This document shows positions 17,665-25,482 of a stretch of 64,000 nt of DNA, in pieces. Positions within the stretch are counted from its first letter, which is position 1. Each line of letters opens with the position of its first letter. A program made the position numbers and the translations under genes. Origin of the DNA: an uncultured Selenomonas sp. (lineage in GTDB: Bacteria; Bacillota; Negativicutes; Selenomonadales; Selenomonadaceae); the NCBI GenBank assembly GCA_905372355.1, contig CAJPOT010000010.1, positions 1 through 64,000 of the forward strand, written 5' to 3'. The notes below the pieces were generated by a model. The model worked only from the letters and a program-made list of their open reading frames with translations, did no database searches and was not told where the DNA came from.

Positions 17665-17722
17665 AGGCGCTTTTGCACACGAAAAAGGGGCTGTTGCACA
17701 TGATTTGTGCGACAGCCCCTTT
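17665..17722 (-). repeat. Direct repeat with terminator hairpin, copy 2
   Basis: This is the second copy of the element at 16467-16525, in the same orientation. Its hairpin (17682-17722) lies just after the stop of the LCP gene on the minus strand and likely terminates it, upstream of the Rpn-family gene. Confidence 0.75.
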
Positions 17723-17735
17723 CGTATGGGGAGCG

Positions 17736-19022
17736 TCATTGCGTTTTCTGCGTCTCGGCGCCGGGGGTGGGTGCAGCAGAGGGTGTCGCCGCGGGCGATG
17801 CGCCCGAAGACTTCGCCTCCGTACGCGTGCGCGAATCGTCTGCGTCCTGTGCCGCGCCTTTCTTCTCTGTTGACGAAGCGGACGACGAGCGATCCCTGCC
17901 GCCCTTCTTCGACTCCTTCTCGTCCGCGTCCTCGCGGCTTGTCGAACTCTTCGAGGAGCTTTCGCTTCTGCCCGAACTTTCGCGCTTGGGACGGCCGATG
18001 GAGGTGTCGCTTGCAGGCACTTCGGTTGCGCCCGCGGGGATCGAGCTTTCGTACTCGTGGCTCTCACGTTCCATGGCGGCGCGCATCGAGGCGTTGACAT
18101 CGATGTCGAGTGTGTTGGCGACCGTCTGGCGAAGCTTCATGATGTCGGGAATCCAATAGCTGATCCCCGAGATGTAGAGCGGACGCCCTGGCACCATGTC
18201 GGTCTTGAGGCCATTCTTCTGCGCCTCCTTCAGAGTGCCCGCGAACTCAAGCATTTGGCGGAAGGAGAGGTCGGTTTCGATGGAATCCATGACCTCCTTG
18301 ATGACGGAGGGCAGGCGCGTGATGATGGCAGGCGACGTGAGCTTTTCCATGACCGCTTTCATGAACTTCTGCTGGCGCTCGATGCGCCCGATGTCGCCCT
18401 CCTCGTCGCGGTAGCGCACATAGGTCACAGCCGTCTTGCCGTCCATGTGCTGCATGCCGGGCTTGAGGTCGATGAGGAGGCCGCCGTCGTCGTCCCACGG
18501 ATCTTCGTAGTACATGCGCTTCTCCACGTTGATGTCGATGCCGCCCAAGGCGTCGATGATGCGTTGGAAGGAGTGCGTGTTGATGATGATGTAGTGGTCG
18601 ATGCGCACGCCCAAGAGGTCTTCGACCGTGCTCTCGCTGAGCTTATGTCCGCCGTAGGCGTAAGCGGCGTTGATCTTGTCGTAGCCATGCCCCTTGATCT
18701 TCACGCGCGTGTCGCGCGGCACGGAAAGGAGCGCTGCCTTGTTCTTCTTCGGATCGATCATCGTGACCATCAAGGTGTCGGAGCGGCCGACGTCGTCTTC
18801 TCTCTGGTCGACGCCCATGATCATGATGGTCGACTTGTCCTTTGCGGTCAGGAGATGCTCCTCGTCCGCTTTTGGCTTCTCCTTGTCCAGGAGGCTCGTC
18901 GAAGCGAAGAGCGCACCCGCCGCAGCGGCGGCAAAAAAGAGGAATACGACGGCGACATAAGGCCAGATGCGCCGCTTCTTTTTCGGCACGGCAGGAGGCG
19001 GAGAATTTTTCTGCAAGATCAT
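17736..19022 (-). CDS. LytR-CpsA-Psr (LCP) family protein
   Basis: LCP enzymes attach anionic or capsular glycopolymers to the cell wall or related acceptors from lipid-linked precursors. The protein has a short cytoplasmic start with basic PKKKRRI, one membrane helix (about residues 22-44), and an extracytoplasmic LCP domain at about 75-260 with SDTLMVTMIDP, LLSVPRDTRVKI and the conserved Arg-rich VRYRDEEGDIGRIERQQ. A Ser/Glu/Lys-rich low-complexity tail fills residues 335-428 and is probably disordered. The start codon is preceded by GAAAAGAAGG. It is transcribed alone. Confidence 0.92.
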   Translation of the reverse strand: MILQKNSPPPAVPKKKRRIWPYVAVVFLFFAAAAAGALFASTSLLDKEKPKADEEHLLTAKDKSTIMIMGVDQREDDVGRSDTLMVTMIDPKKNKAALLSVPRDTRVKIKGHGYDKINAAYAYGGHKLSESTVEDLLGVRIDHYIIINTHSFQRIIDALGGIDINVEKRMYYEDPWDDDGGLLIDLKPGMQHMDGKTAVTYVRYRDEEGDIGRIERQQKFMKAVMEKLTSPAIITRLPSVIKEVMDSIETDLSFRQMLEFAGTLKEAQKNGLKTDMVPGRPLYISGISYWIPDIMKLRQTVANTLDIDVNASMRAAMERESHEYESSIPAGATEVPASDTSIGRPKRESSGRSESSSKSSTSREDADEKESKKGGRDRSSSASSTEKKGAAQDADDSRTRTEAKSSGASPAATPSAAPTPGAETQKTQ

Positions 19023-19493
19023 ACCTTCTTTTCAGCATTTTTCATATCAAGTTCCAGCAAGGCGGCGTCCGCTTTTTACAAAGCGGACGTCCGTACAGGC
19101 CCAAGCGAAAGGAACACGGCACGCATGGGGTGATTCCTCGCCCGCAAGGTGTTTCTCCTATTATAAAAGGTCTTGTTTCTTTACGCAAATGATATTTTTC
19201 CATTTTGGGCGGAATTAGGAGGATTTCACGAAAAAGAAGGGGAAAATCCTGCGCATGAGCATGTGGACGTTAAGCAAGGGATTTTTTTGGTTATTATTTC
19301 CTCTCGAAGCTGCTCTTTCCTATTGTAAAATCATCTAATTTATATTATCATAAAAGCGTGACGATTCCGGAGTGCTATGCGTCGATAGTCTCTGGTTATG
19401 GAACGGGTGCTCCATGCCGTTCTTCGAAAGGAAGCACCGATAATTGAGTACGACTTATCAGCGCTTCCCAAACAGCAATGGAGGTGTTAGTAA
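19023..19493 (+). other. Intergenic region without a gene
   Basis: This region separates the divergent LCP and transporter genes. It holds AT-rich stretches at about 19310-19350 that could be promoters, but I could not assign a convincing -35/-10 pair. At 19455-19470 the sequence ACTTATCAGCGCTTCCC resembles one end of the MITE-like repeat. I see nothing else. Confidence 0.4.
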
Positions 19494-21047
19494 ATGAGTA
19501 CGGAAACAAAAAGCCAAAGCGACAAGATCCATGAAGCCGAGCTGGCGTTTGACCGGAAAAGGCGTACCTTCGGCATGATCTGCGGGCCGATCTGCGCCAT
19601 TCTCGTCATGATCACGCCGATTCCCGACCTGCCGCTTCCGGCGCACAAGCTCCTGGCGATCATGACGCTGATCGCTCTTTGGTGGATCACGGAGCCGATC
19701 CCCATCCCGGTGACGTCGCTCCTCGGGCCGACGCTCGCCGTCATCTGCGGTGTCGTGGGGGCGAAGGACGCCTATGCGGCATTCGCGAATCCCATGATCT
19801 TCCTCTTCATGGGCGGATTCATCATCGCCAAGGGCATGATGATGCACGGACTTGACCGAAAGTTCGCCTTCGCGCTCTTGTCGATGTCCTGGGTCGGATC
19901 GAACCCCAGGCGCATCTTCCTCGCCGTCGGTCTCGCCTGCGCACTGTGCTCGGGCTGGGTCAGCAACACGGCGACGGCAGCCATGATGTTCCCGATCGCG
20001 CTCGGCCTTCTGGAAGCGATCAAGGAAATGTTCGCTGCGAACGGCAAGACGATCGAGCTGCACGAGTACAAGTACGCCACGGGCCTCATGCTCATGACGG
20101 CCTATGCGTGCTCCATCGGCGGCGTCCTAACCCCGATTGGTACGCCCCCGAACATCATCATGCTCGGTTTCCTCGACCAGATGGCCGGCATCCACATCTC
20201 CTTCTTTGAATGGATGATCTGGGGCTTCGTCGCTATGGTCGTCTACTTTATCATCGCATACTTCATCCTCGTCAACATGTTCCCCGCCGATGTCAAGCGC
20301 ATCGACGGCGCGGAGGCTTTCATTGCCGAGAAGCGCCGTGCGCTCGGCGGCTGGACGCGCGCGCAGAAGAACACGCTCGTCGGCTTCTGCGTCGCCGTCA
20401 TCCTCTGGGTCACGCCGGGCATCCTGAACATCATTCTCGGCCCCGATTCGCCGATTCTCAAGATGTACAGCAAGCTCTTCCCCGAAGCGATCGCCGCGAT
20501 GGCGGGCGCTCTCCTGCTCTTCTTCCTGCCCGTCAACTGGAAGGAGCGCGAGTTCACGCTGAACTGGAAGGACGCGGCTGCCGGCATCGAGTGGGGCACG
20601 CTGATCCTCTTCGGCGGCGGTCTTGCGATGGGCGGCATGATGTACAAGACGGGGCTTTCGACGTGGGTCGGCGACTGCATCGTCGGCTGGATGGGCGGCG
20701 AGCCGTCGCTCTTCATGATGGTCGCGATCTTCTCCGTCATGGCGCTTCTCCTGTCGGAGCTTTCGTCGCACACGGCTGCTACGAATATGATCGGCCCCTT
20801 GGGCGTCACGGCCGCCATGGCGGCGGGCTTCAGCCCGATTCCCGTCGCGGTCGGCATCGCGCTCTCCTCGTCGCTCGGCTTCATGCTGCCGGTATCGACG
20901 CCGCCGAACGCCATCGTCTACGCGTCGGGCTATGTGCCCATCACGAAGATGATCAAGACGGGCGTCTACATCGACTTCATCGGCATCTTCTGCGTGACGA
21001 TCCCGATCGTGCTCTACCTCGTCGAGTTCATCGTCGGCGCGCGCTGA
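19494..21047 (+). CDS. DASS/SLC13 family sodium-coupled anion (dicarboxylate) transporter
   Basis: The 517-residue membrane protein has about a dozen helices in two pseudo-symmetric halves. Both halves carry the paired hairpin motifs of the family: SNTATAAMM with IGTPPNIIM, and SSHTAATNM with VSTPPNAIVY. These form the sodium and carboxylate sites. Members carry succinate, malate, citrate or sulfate; the sequence alone does not choose among them. In a fermentative Negativicute a C4-dicarboxylate role would fit. A good ribosome binding site (GGAGGTG) precedes the ATG. Monocistronic, with a terminator at 21112-21163. Confidence 0.9.
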   Translation: MSTETKSQSDKIHEAELAFDRKRRTFGMICGPICAILVMITPIPDLPLPAHKLLAIMTLIALWWITEPIPIPVTSLLGPTLAVICGVVGAKDAYAAFANPMIFLFMGGFIIAKGMMMHGLDRKFAFALLSMSWVGSNPRRIFLAVGLACALCSGWVSNTATAAMMFPIALGLLEAIKEMFAANGKTIELHEYKYATGLMLMTAYACSIGGVLTPIGTPPNIIMLGFLDQMAGIHISFFEWMIWGFVAMVVYFIIAYFILVNMFPADVKRIDGAEAFIAEKRRALGGWTRAQKNTLVGFCVAVILWVTPGILNIILGPDSPILKMYSKLFPEAIAAMAGALLLFFLPVNWKEREFTLNWKDAAAGIEWGTLILFGGGLAMGGMMYKTGLSTWVGDCIVGWMGGEPSLFMMVAIFSVMALLLSELSSHTAATNMIGPLGVTAAMAAGFSPIPVAVGIALSSSLGFMLPVSTPPNAIVYASGYVPITKMIKTGVYIDFIGIFCVTIPIVLYLVEFIVGAR

Positions 21048-21111
21048 AGGCGGGAATTTGCCGCTTGCAGCAAAGCCTTTGGTTGGACATAAGTTCAGCT
21101 TGATGTAATGC

Positions 21112-21163
21112 AAAAAAAGAGTCGCTGCACGAGTTCGAGAGACTTCCTGCAGCGGCTCTTTCC
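21112..21163 (+). terminator. Rho-independent terminator
   Basis: The stem AAGAGTCGCTGCA / TGCAGCGGCTCTT is followed by TTCC and preceded by an A run. It separates the transporter gene from the CYTH gene; readthrough is possible. Confidence 0.7.
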
Positions 21164-21181
21164 TTTGAGTCGGGAGGCAAT

Positions 21182-21649
21182 ATGGCAAAAGAAATCGAGC
21201 GCAAGTTCCTCGTCCATAGGGAGCTTTGGCGGCCGAAGGACGAAGGAATCGAGATCGCGCAGGGCTATCTCGCAGCGGATAAGAAGCGTGCCGTGCGCGT
21301 GCGCCTGGCAGGAGATCGCGCATGGCTGACCGTCAAGGGGCCGACGAAGGGTGTCGAACGGCTGGAATTCGAGTACGAGATCCCAACGGAAGACGCACGC
21401 GCCATGCTCGCCCTCTGCGAGCGTCCATGGATTGAAAAGCGCCGCTATCTGGAGCGATGCGGTGCGCATACATGGGAAATCGACTGCTTTAGGGGAGAGA
21501 ATGAAGGCCTCGTCGTAGCCGAGATCGAGCTTTCTACGGCGGACGAGATGTTCGAGCATCCGACCTGGCTCGGCGAAGAGGTCTCCGACGACAGCCGCTA
21601 CCTAAACGCAAGCCTCATGCGCCTGCCGTTTTCGCGCTGGCGGAATTGA
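21182..21649 (+). CDS. CYTH domain triphosphate tunnel metalloenzyme
   Basis: The 155-residue protein begins MAKEIERKFLV, the ExExK motif that defines the CYTH superfamily, and continues with alternating charged strands such as RVRLAGDRAWLTVKGP, RLEFEYEIP and VVAEIELSTADE. These enzymes bind triphosphates and a divalent metal in a beta-barrel tunnel; bacterial members are mostly inorganic triphosphatases. It is complete at the usual length. The start follows GGGAGGC. Confidence 0.9.
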   Translation: MAKEIERKFLVHRELWRPKDEGIEIAQGYLAADKKRAVRVRLAGDRAWLTVKGPTKGVERLEFEYEIPTEDARAMLALCERPWIEKRRYLERCGAHTWEIDCFRGENEGLVVAEIELSTADEMFEHPTWLGEEVSDDSRYLNASLMRLPFSRWRN

Positions 21650-21697
21650 GGATGTGTCAATCCTCGTAGCGCGACAGTGGAAATGAAGATATTCGAC

Positions 21698-21727
21698 TTG
21701 CGCAGTGGCATGGAATCATGCTATACT
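21698..21727 (+). promoter_or_regulatory. Promoter of the antitoxin RNA, type I locus 1
   Basis: TTGCGC and TATACT are 18 bases apart and point toward the hairpin at 21762-21798. The same arrangement recurs at 24837-24866 in locus 2. Confidence 0.6.
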
Positions 21728-21733
21728 ATGAGT

Positions 21734-21799
21734 GGCAAACGTGAGAATACTCAAAGCACACGAAGCACCCCCCAAGCTAGCTCCTTGGGGGGTGCTTCT
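21734..21799 (+). ncRNA. Antisense antitoxin RNA of Fst/par-like locus 1
   Basis: This is the predicted transcript of about 65 bases from the promoter at 21698-21727 to the shared terminator. It contains GAGAATACTCA (21743-21753), which recurs in the same orientation as CAGAATACTCA inside the start region of the toxin gene. In the par locus of plasmid pAD1 the antitoxin RNAII has about this length, shares the terminator with the toxin mRNA, and pairs through such direct repeats. The function is inferred from that architecture. Confidence 0.55.
21762..21798. terminator. Bidirectional terminator shared by toxin and antitoxin RNAs, locus 1
   Basis: GAAGCACCCCCC and GGGGGGTGCTTC form a 12-bp stem. 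Both the plus-strand antitoxin RNA and the minus-strand toxin mRNA run into it. Confidence 0.8.
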
Positions 21800-21821
21800 A
21801 TTCCCATGTCGCAGGCAGGGA

Positions 21822-21926
21822 TCAGCGCCTAGGCTCGTTGCCGTCGTCTCTCTCATCGAGCCATTTGCAGATGTGGTTGGCAACCACACCAGCCAAGATG
21901 GAGAGAATAAACGTCAGAATACTCAT
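21822..21926 (-). CDS. Fst-like small hydrophobic toxin, locus 1
   Basis: The 34-residue peptide has one membrane helix (about residues 3-19), then KWLDERDDGN and a charged tail. Fst-type toxins have the same layout: a hydrophobic helix, then a W/LDE-like motif and an acidic, mobile end. The ATG is preceded by AAGGGGGTG. A second copy at 25080-25187 keeps the residues around the helix and the KWLDER motif. An extended -10 (TGCTATACT) lies upstream at about 21980. Toxicity is inferred. Confidence 0.7.
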   Translation of the reverse strand: MSILTFILSILAGVVANHICKWLDERDDGNEPRR

Positions 21927-22052
21927 CAAGCACACCCCCTTCTATTGCCATATGTAGGGGCGGCAACGCATACAGTATAGCATAACTGAGCAAATGGCGC
22001 TATGTATGCTAAAACGCAGTCTCACAGCATTTTTCTTTTGCAAGATGTTGAA

Positions 22053-22082
22053 TTGACAGCGAAGCGATTAAAATGCTATGAT
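22053..22082 (+). promoter_or_regulatory. Promoter of purB-purA
   Basis: TTGACA and TATGAT are separated by 18 bases, about 65 bases upstream of the purB start. No purine riboswitch or PurR-type box is evident in the short leader. Confidence 0.7.
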
Positions 22083-22147
22083 AGACGAGGAAAATCAGCG
22101 TGCGGCGAAGGCTTGGCACGCTTTCTATGACAGGAGGAATCGCATCC

Positions 22148-23440
22148 ATGATAGAACGCTATACGAATCCTGAAATGGGCAATATCTGGACGCTGCAGCA
22201 TGAGTTTGAGACCATGCTCGAAGTCGAGATCGCGGCCTGCGAAGCCATGGCGGAACTCGGGGAGATCCCGCAGGAAGCTGCGGCGAACATCCGCGCCAAG
22301 GCGAAGTTCGACCTGCCGCGCGTCAAGGAGATCGAAAAGGTCACGAACCACGACATCATCGCTTTCCTCACGAACGTCGCCGAGTATGTCGGCGAGGACT
22401 CGAAATACATCCACAAGGGACTGACGTCGAGCGATGTCAAGGACACGGCGCTTGGCATCATGATGAAGAAATCTGCCGACATCATCATCGATGATCTTAA
22501 AAAGCTCCTCGAAGTATTGCGCCGCCGCGCCGTCGAGTTCAAGCACACGCCGTGCATCGGCAGGACGCACGGCATCCATGCGGAGCCGATGACCTTCGGC
22601 TTGAAGCTGCTCCTGTGGAGCGCCGAGGTCGAGCGCGATATCGAACGCGTCGAGCACGCGAAGAAGATCGTCGCCGTTGGCAAGCTCTCGGGCGCCGTCG
22701 GCACCTATTCAAACATCGACCCGCGCATCGAGGAGATCACGTGCAAAAAGCTCGGCATCACGCCCGTGCGCCTCGCGACGCAGGTCATTCAGCGCGACCG
22801 TCATGCCGAGTACATGACGACACTCGCCATCGTTGCAAGCTCGCTCGAAAAGTTCGCGACGGAAGTCCGCAACCTGCAGCGCACGGACATCCGCGAGGCG
22901 GAGGAATACTTCGCTCCCGGCCAGAAGGGTTCGTCCGCCATGCCGCACAAGCGCAATCCCATCACCTGCGAGCGCATCTCGGGCATGGCGCGTCTCGTGC
23001 GCGGCAATGCAGTCGCGGCGCTCGAAGACATCACGCTCTGGCATGAGCGCGACATCTCGCATTCGTCCGTCGAGCGCGTCATCCTGCCCGACAGCACGAT
23101 CAACGTCGACTACTGCACGAAGAAGTTCACGAACATCATCGACAAGCTGCTCGTCTATCCCGAGGCCATGCTCGCCGATATGGAAAAGACGGGCGGCCTT
23201 ATCTACAGCCAGCGCCTCATGCTCGCCATCGTCGACAAGGGCGTTCTCCGTGAAGATGCCTACAAGTGGGTGCAGCGGAATGCCATGAAGCGCTGGATGG
23301 AAGGCGAAGACTTCCGCACGAATGTCGAGAAGGACGAGGACATCTTGAAGTATCTGACGAAGGAAGAAATCGACAACTGCTTCGATTATCAATACTTCCT
23401 GCGCCACATCGACAAGATCTTCGAGCGCTTCGGACTCTGA
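22148..23440 (+). CDS. purB: Adenylosuccinate lyase
   Basis: This enzyme of purine synthesis removes fumarate from SAICAR and from adenylosuccinate. The protein starts MIERYTNPEM with AGGAGGAATCG upstream; the longer frame from 22100 is not the real start. Signature motifs include GLTSSDVKDTALG, IGRTHGIHAEPMTFG with the catalytic His, and the fumarase/lyase signature SSAMPHKRNP. The length of 430 residues is normal for the family. The purA gene follows after 71 bases, so the two steps from IMP to AMP are encoded together. Confidence 0.97.
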   Translation: MIERYTNPEMGNIWTLQHEFETMLEVEIAACEAMAELGEIPQEAAANIRAKAKFDLPRVKEIEKVTNHDIIAFLTNVAEYVGEDSKYIHKGLTSSDVKDTALGIMMKKSADIIIDDLKKLLEVLRRRAVEFKHTPCIGRTHGIHAEPMTFGLKLLLWSAEVERDIERVEHAKKIVAVGKLSGAVGTYSNIDPRIEEITCKKLGITPVRLATQVIQRDRHAEYMTTLAIVASSLEKFATEVRNLQRTDIREAEEYFAPGQKGSSAMPHKRNPITCERISGMARLVRGNAVAALEDITLWHERDISHSSVERVILPDSTINVDYCTKKFTNIIDKLLVYPEAMLADMEKTGGLIYSQRLMLAIVDKGVLREDAYKWVQRNAMKRWMEGEDFRTNVEKDEDILKYLTKEEIDNCFDYQYFLRHIDKIFERFGL

Positions 23441-23511
23441 GCCGAACGCGTTTCCACGGCTTCAGCGCACACATCGGAAGCTGAAACCTCGTATAGAGAA
23501 GGAGAATCGCT

Positions 23512-24798
23512 ATGTCAGCAGTAGTAGTTACAGGCACGCAATGGGGCGATGAGGGCAAGGGAAAGATCGTCGACTACCTCGCCGAGAAGGCCGATACGGT
23601 CGTACGCTATCAGGGCGGCAGCAATGCCGGACACACCGTCAGCGTCAAGGGCGAGGAGTTCAAGCTGCGTCTCCTGCCCTCGGGCATCCTTTACCACGGC
23701 AAGACGAACGTCGTCGGCAACGGCGTCATCTTCGATCCCGAGGTCGCGCTCGAAGAGATGAACGAGATGCAAAAGCGCGGCATCGACACTTCGGGCATCC
23801 GCATCTCGAACCGCGCGCACGTCGTCCTGCCGTATCACCGCATCATGGATGGTCTCGCCGAGGAAGCGCGCGGCGAGGGGAAGATCGGCACGACAAAGCG
23901 CGGCATCGGCCCGTGCACGATGGACAAGATGAACCGCATCGGCATCCGCGTCTGCGACCTCGTCGAGCCGGAGGAGTTTAAGAAGCGCCTGAAGGAAAAC
24001 CTCGCGGTCAAGAACGAGGAACTGGAAAAGATCTACGGTCATGCGCCGCTCTCCTACGAGCATATCCTCGAAGAATACGAAGCTTATGCAGATCTCCTGA
24101 AACCCTATGTCTGCGACACTATCGCTCTTTTGAATGAAGAGCTTGATGCGGGCAAGAAGGTGCTCTTCGAGGGTGCGCAGGCGACGATGCTCGACATCGA
24201 CTACGGCACGTACCCTTACGTCACGGCCTCGCACCCTGTATCGGGCGGCGTAGGTGTCGGCGCGGGCGTCGCGCCCAGGCGCATCGACAAGGTCGTCGGC
24301 GTCGTCAAGGCATACTGCACGCGCGTCGGCGAAGGCCCCTTCCCGACCGAGCAGCTCAACGACATCGGCAACAAGATCCGTGAAGCCGGCCACGAGTTCG
24401 GCACCGTCACGGGTAGGCCGCGCCGCACGGGCTGGCTCGACGCCTGCGTCGTGCGCTATGCGGGGCAACTCTCGGGTCTTGACTACATGGCGATCACGCG
24501 TCTCGACATCCTCGACGGCTTTGATGAGATCAAGATGTGCACGGGCTACAAGCTCGACGGCAAGCCGCTGAACGAGATCCCCGCGAGCCTCAACGTCCTC
24601 GCGCGGGTCGAGCCTGTCTACGAGACATTCGAAGGCTGGAAGGAAGACATCTCGGGCTGCCGTGACTACGAGAAGCTGCCCGAAAAGGCGAGGAAATACC
24701 TCGAACGCCTCTCCGCCGTCACGGGCGTGGCCATCGGCATCGTCTCCGTCGGCCCGAACCGCGATCAGACAATCATCTGTGCGAACGATATTTTCTGA
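23512..24798 (+). CDS. purA: Adenylosuccinate synthetase
   Basis: It joins IMP and aspartate using GTP, the first committed step to AMP. The P-loop-like N-terminus TGTQWGDEGKGKIVD, the GSNAGHTV motif, the IGTTKRGIGP segment, and the C-terminal RLDILDGFDEIKMCTGY are all present. The length (428 residues) is standard. GAAGGAGAATCGCT precedes the ATG. It is the second gene of the purB-purA unit, and no clear terminator follows before the antitoxin RNA of locus 2. Confidence 0.98.
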   Translation: MSAVVVTGTQWGDEGKGKIVDYLAEKADTVVRYQGGSNAGHTVSVKGEEFKLRLLPSGILYHGKTNVVGNGVIFDPEVALEEMNEMQKRGIDTSGIRISNRAHVVLPYHRIMDGLAEEARGEGKIGTTKRGIGPCTMDKMNRIGIRVCDLVEPEEFKKRLKENLAVKNEELEKIYGHAPLSYEHILEEYEAYADLLKPYVCDTIALLNEELDAGKKVLFEGAQATMLDIDYGTYPYVTASHPVSGGVGVGAGVAPRRIDKVVGVVKAYCTRVGEGPFPTEQLNDIGNKIREAGHEFGTVTGRPRRTGWLDACVVRYAGQLSGLDYMAITRLDILDGFDEIKMCTGYKLDGKPLNEIPASLNVLARVEPVYETFEGWKEDISGCRDYEKLPEKARKYLERLSAVTGVAIGIVSVGPNRDQTIICANDIF

Positions 24799-24836
24799 TG
24801 CAAAGAAGGGCTGAACATATGTCCTGGAAGTTTACC

Positions 24837-24866
24837 TTGCACATGAACAGTTGAATATGCTATACT
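24837..24866 (+). promoter_or_regulatory. Promoter of the antitoxin RNA, type I locus 2
   Basis: TTGCAC and TATACT are separated by 18 bases. The arrangement matches locus 1 almost base for base. Confidence 0.6.
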
Positions 24867-24872
24867 AAGGTC

Positions 24873-24940
24873 GGCAAACGTGATTAGAGTCACAACCAGT
24901 ACACGAAAAGCCCCCAAGTTGCGGTCTTGGGGGCTTTTCT
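24873..24940 (+). ncRNA. Antisense antitoxin RNA of Fst/par-like locus 2
   Basis: A transcript of about 67 bases is predicted from the promoter to the hairpin at 24905-24939. It carries ATTAGAGTCACAACCAGTACAC, whose core TTAGAGTCAC...CAGTACAC recurs in the same orientation at the start of the toxin gene (25178-25194). The repeat differs from that of locus 1, so each RNA should recognise only its own toxin message. Confidence 0.55.
24905..24939. terminator. Terminator after antitoxin RNA, locus 2
   Basis: GAAAAGCCCCCAAG and CTTGGGGGCTTTTC form a strong stem with T or A runs on either side, so it can work in both directions. It would also end the toxin mRNA coming from the other side. Confidence 0.8.
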
Positions 24941-24959
24941 ATTCCCTTATTGCAGGTGG

Positions 24960-25078
24960 TGCTGAGTCGTCCAAGAGACAAGCCCAAGGGGTGCAGGCGA
25001 TTGGGAAACGACTCGTATGTGAAAACGTCCCGCAAATCAAACCCGAAGGGTGCAGATGCGCGGTTGACGTTGACCACT
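24960..25078 (+). ncRNA. Repeated structured element, copy B, inside toxin locus 2
   Basis: This copy of the element at 1-120 lies between the terminator and the toxin stop codon; locus 1 has no counterpart at that point, so it looks inserted. Hairpins are 24964-24970 with 25008-25014, 24982-24985 with 24989-24992, and 25041-25044 with 25048-25051. Compared with copy A, at least four base pairs change on both sides while pairing is kept. On the minus strand it would form part of the toxin mRNA 3' region. Confidence 0.45.
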
Positions 25079-25079
25079 C

Positions 25080-25187
25080 TTAATCCCTAGGCTCGTCGCC
25101 GTCATGCGCTCTCTCATCGAGCCATTTGCTGATGCGATTGGCGATCACGCCAGCCATGATGGAGAGAAGAAACGCGGTTAGAGTCAC
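25080..25187 (-). CDS. Fst-like small hydrophobic toxin, locus 2
   Basis: The 35-residue peptide starts at GTG (AAAGGGGGTG upstream) and has one membrane helix followed by KWLDERAHDGDEPRD. It shares the LSI-AGV-AN core and the KWLDER motif with the toxin of locus 1. An extended -10 sequence, TGCTATACT, lies at about 25240 on the minus strand. The gene is too short for ordinary gene callers, but the conservation of the whole arrangement between two loci supports it. Confidence 0.7.
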   Translation of the reverse strand: MTLTAFLLSIMAGVIANRISKWLDERAHDGDEPRD

Positions 25188-25407
25188 CAGTACACCCCCT
25201 TTCCATTGCCATGTCTAGGGGCGGCAACGCATCAAGTATAGCATACTTCCCTGCGTCACACCATAGTCTCGCAGATAGGGAATTCGATGCAGAGAAGGGG
25301 GCGCAGCTAGTTTCTGAGCGGATTGCAATTTCGCTTGACCTCCTGATATTTTCATGATAAGATACCAACGTAAATGCAAAATGTTATTAAATATGAAAAT
25401 AACTATA

Positions 25408-25440
25408 GGAAGTTCGTGTTACGACTTCCTTTTCTTTTCT
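25408..25440 (+). terminator. Terminator-like hairpin in the leader of the first uptake operon
   Basis: AGGAAGT and ACTTCCT form a short stem followed by a T-rich run. It lies between an upstream promoter-like pair (TTGACC at about 25336 and TAAGAT 17 bases later) and the permease start, so it could act as an attenuator. Confidence 0.4.
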
Positions 25441-25445
25441 TCTAC

Positions 25446-25464
25446 TAATGAGAATAATAATATA
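25446..25464 (+). promoter_or_regulatory. Possible Fur box upstream of the first uptake operon
   Basis: TAATGAGAATAATAATATA resembles the GATAATGATAATCATTATC consensus in its left half and lies 19 bases upstream of the permease start. This would fit iron control of the operon. The match is partial. Confidence 0.4.
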
Positions 25465-25482
25465 TATAAATGAGGTGAATTA

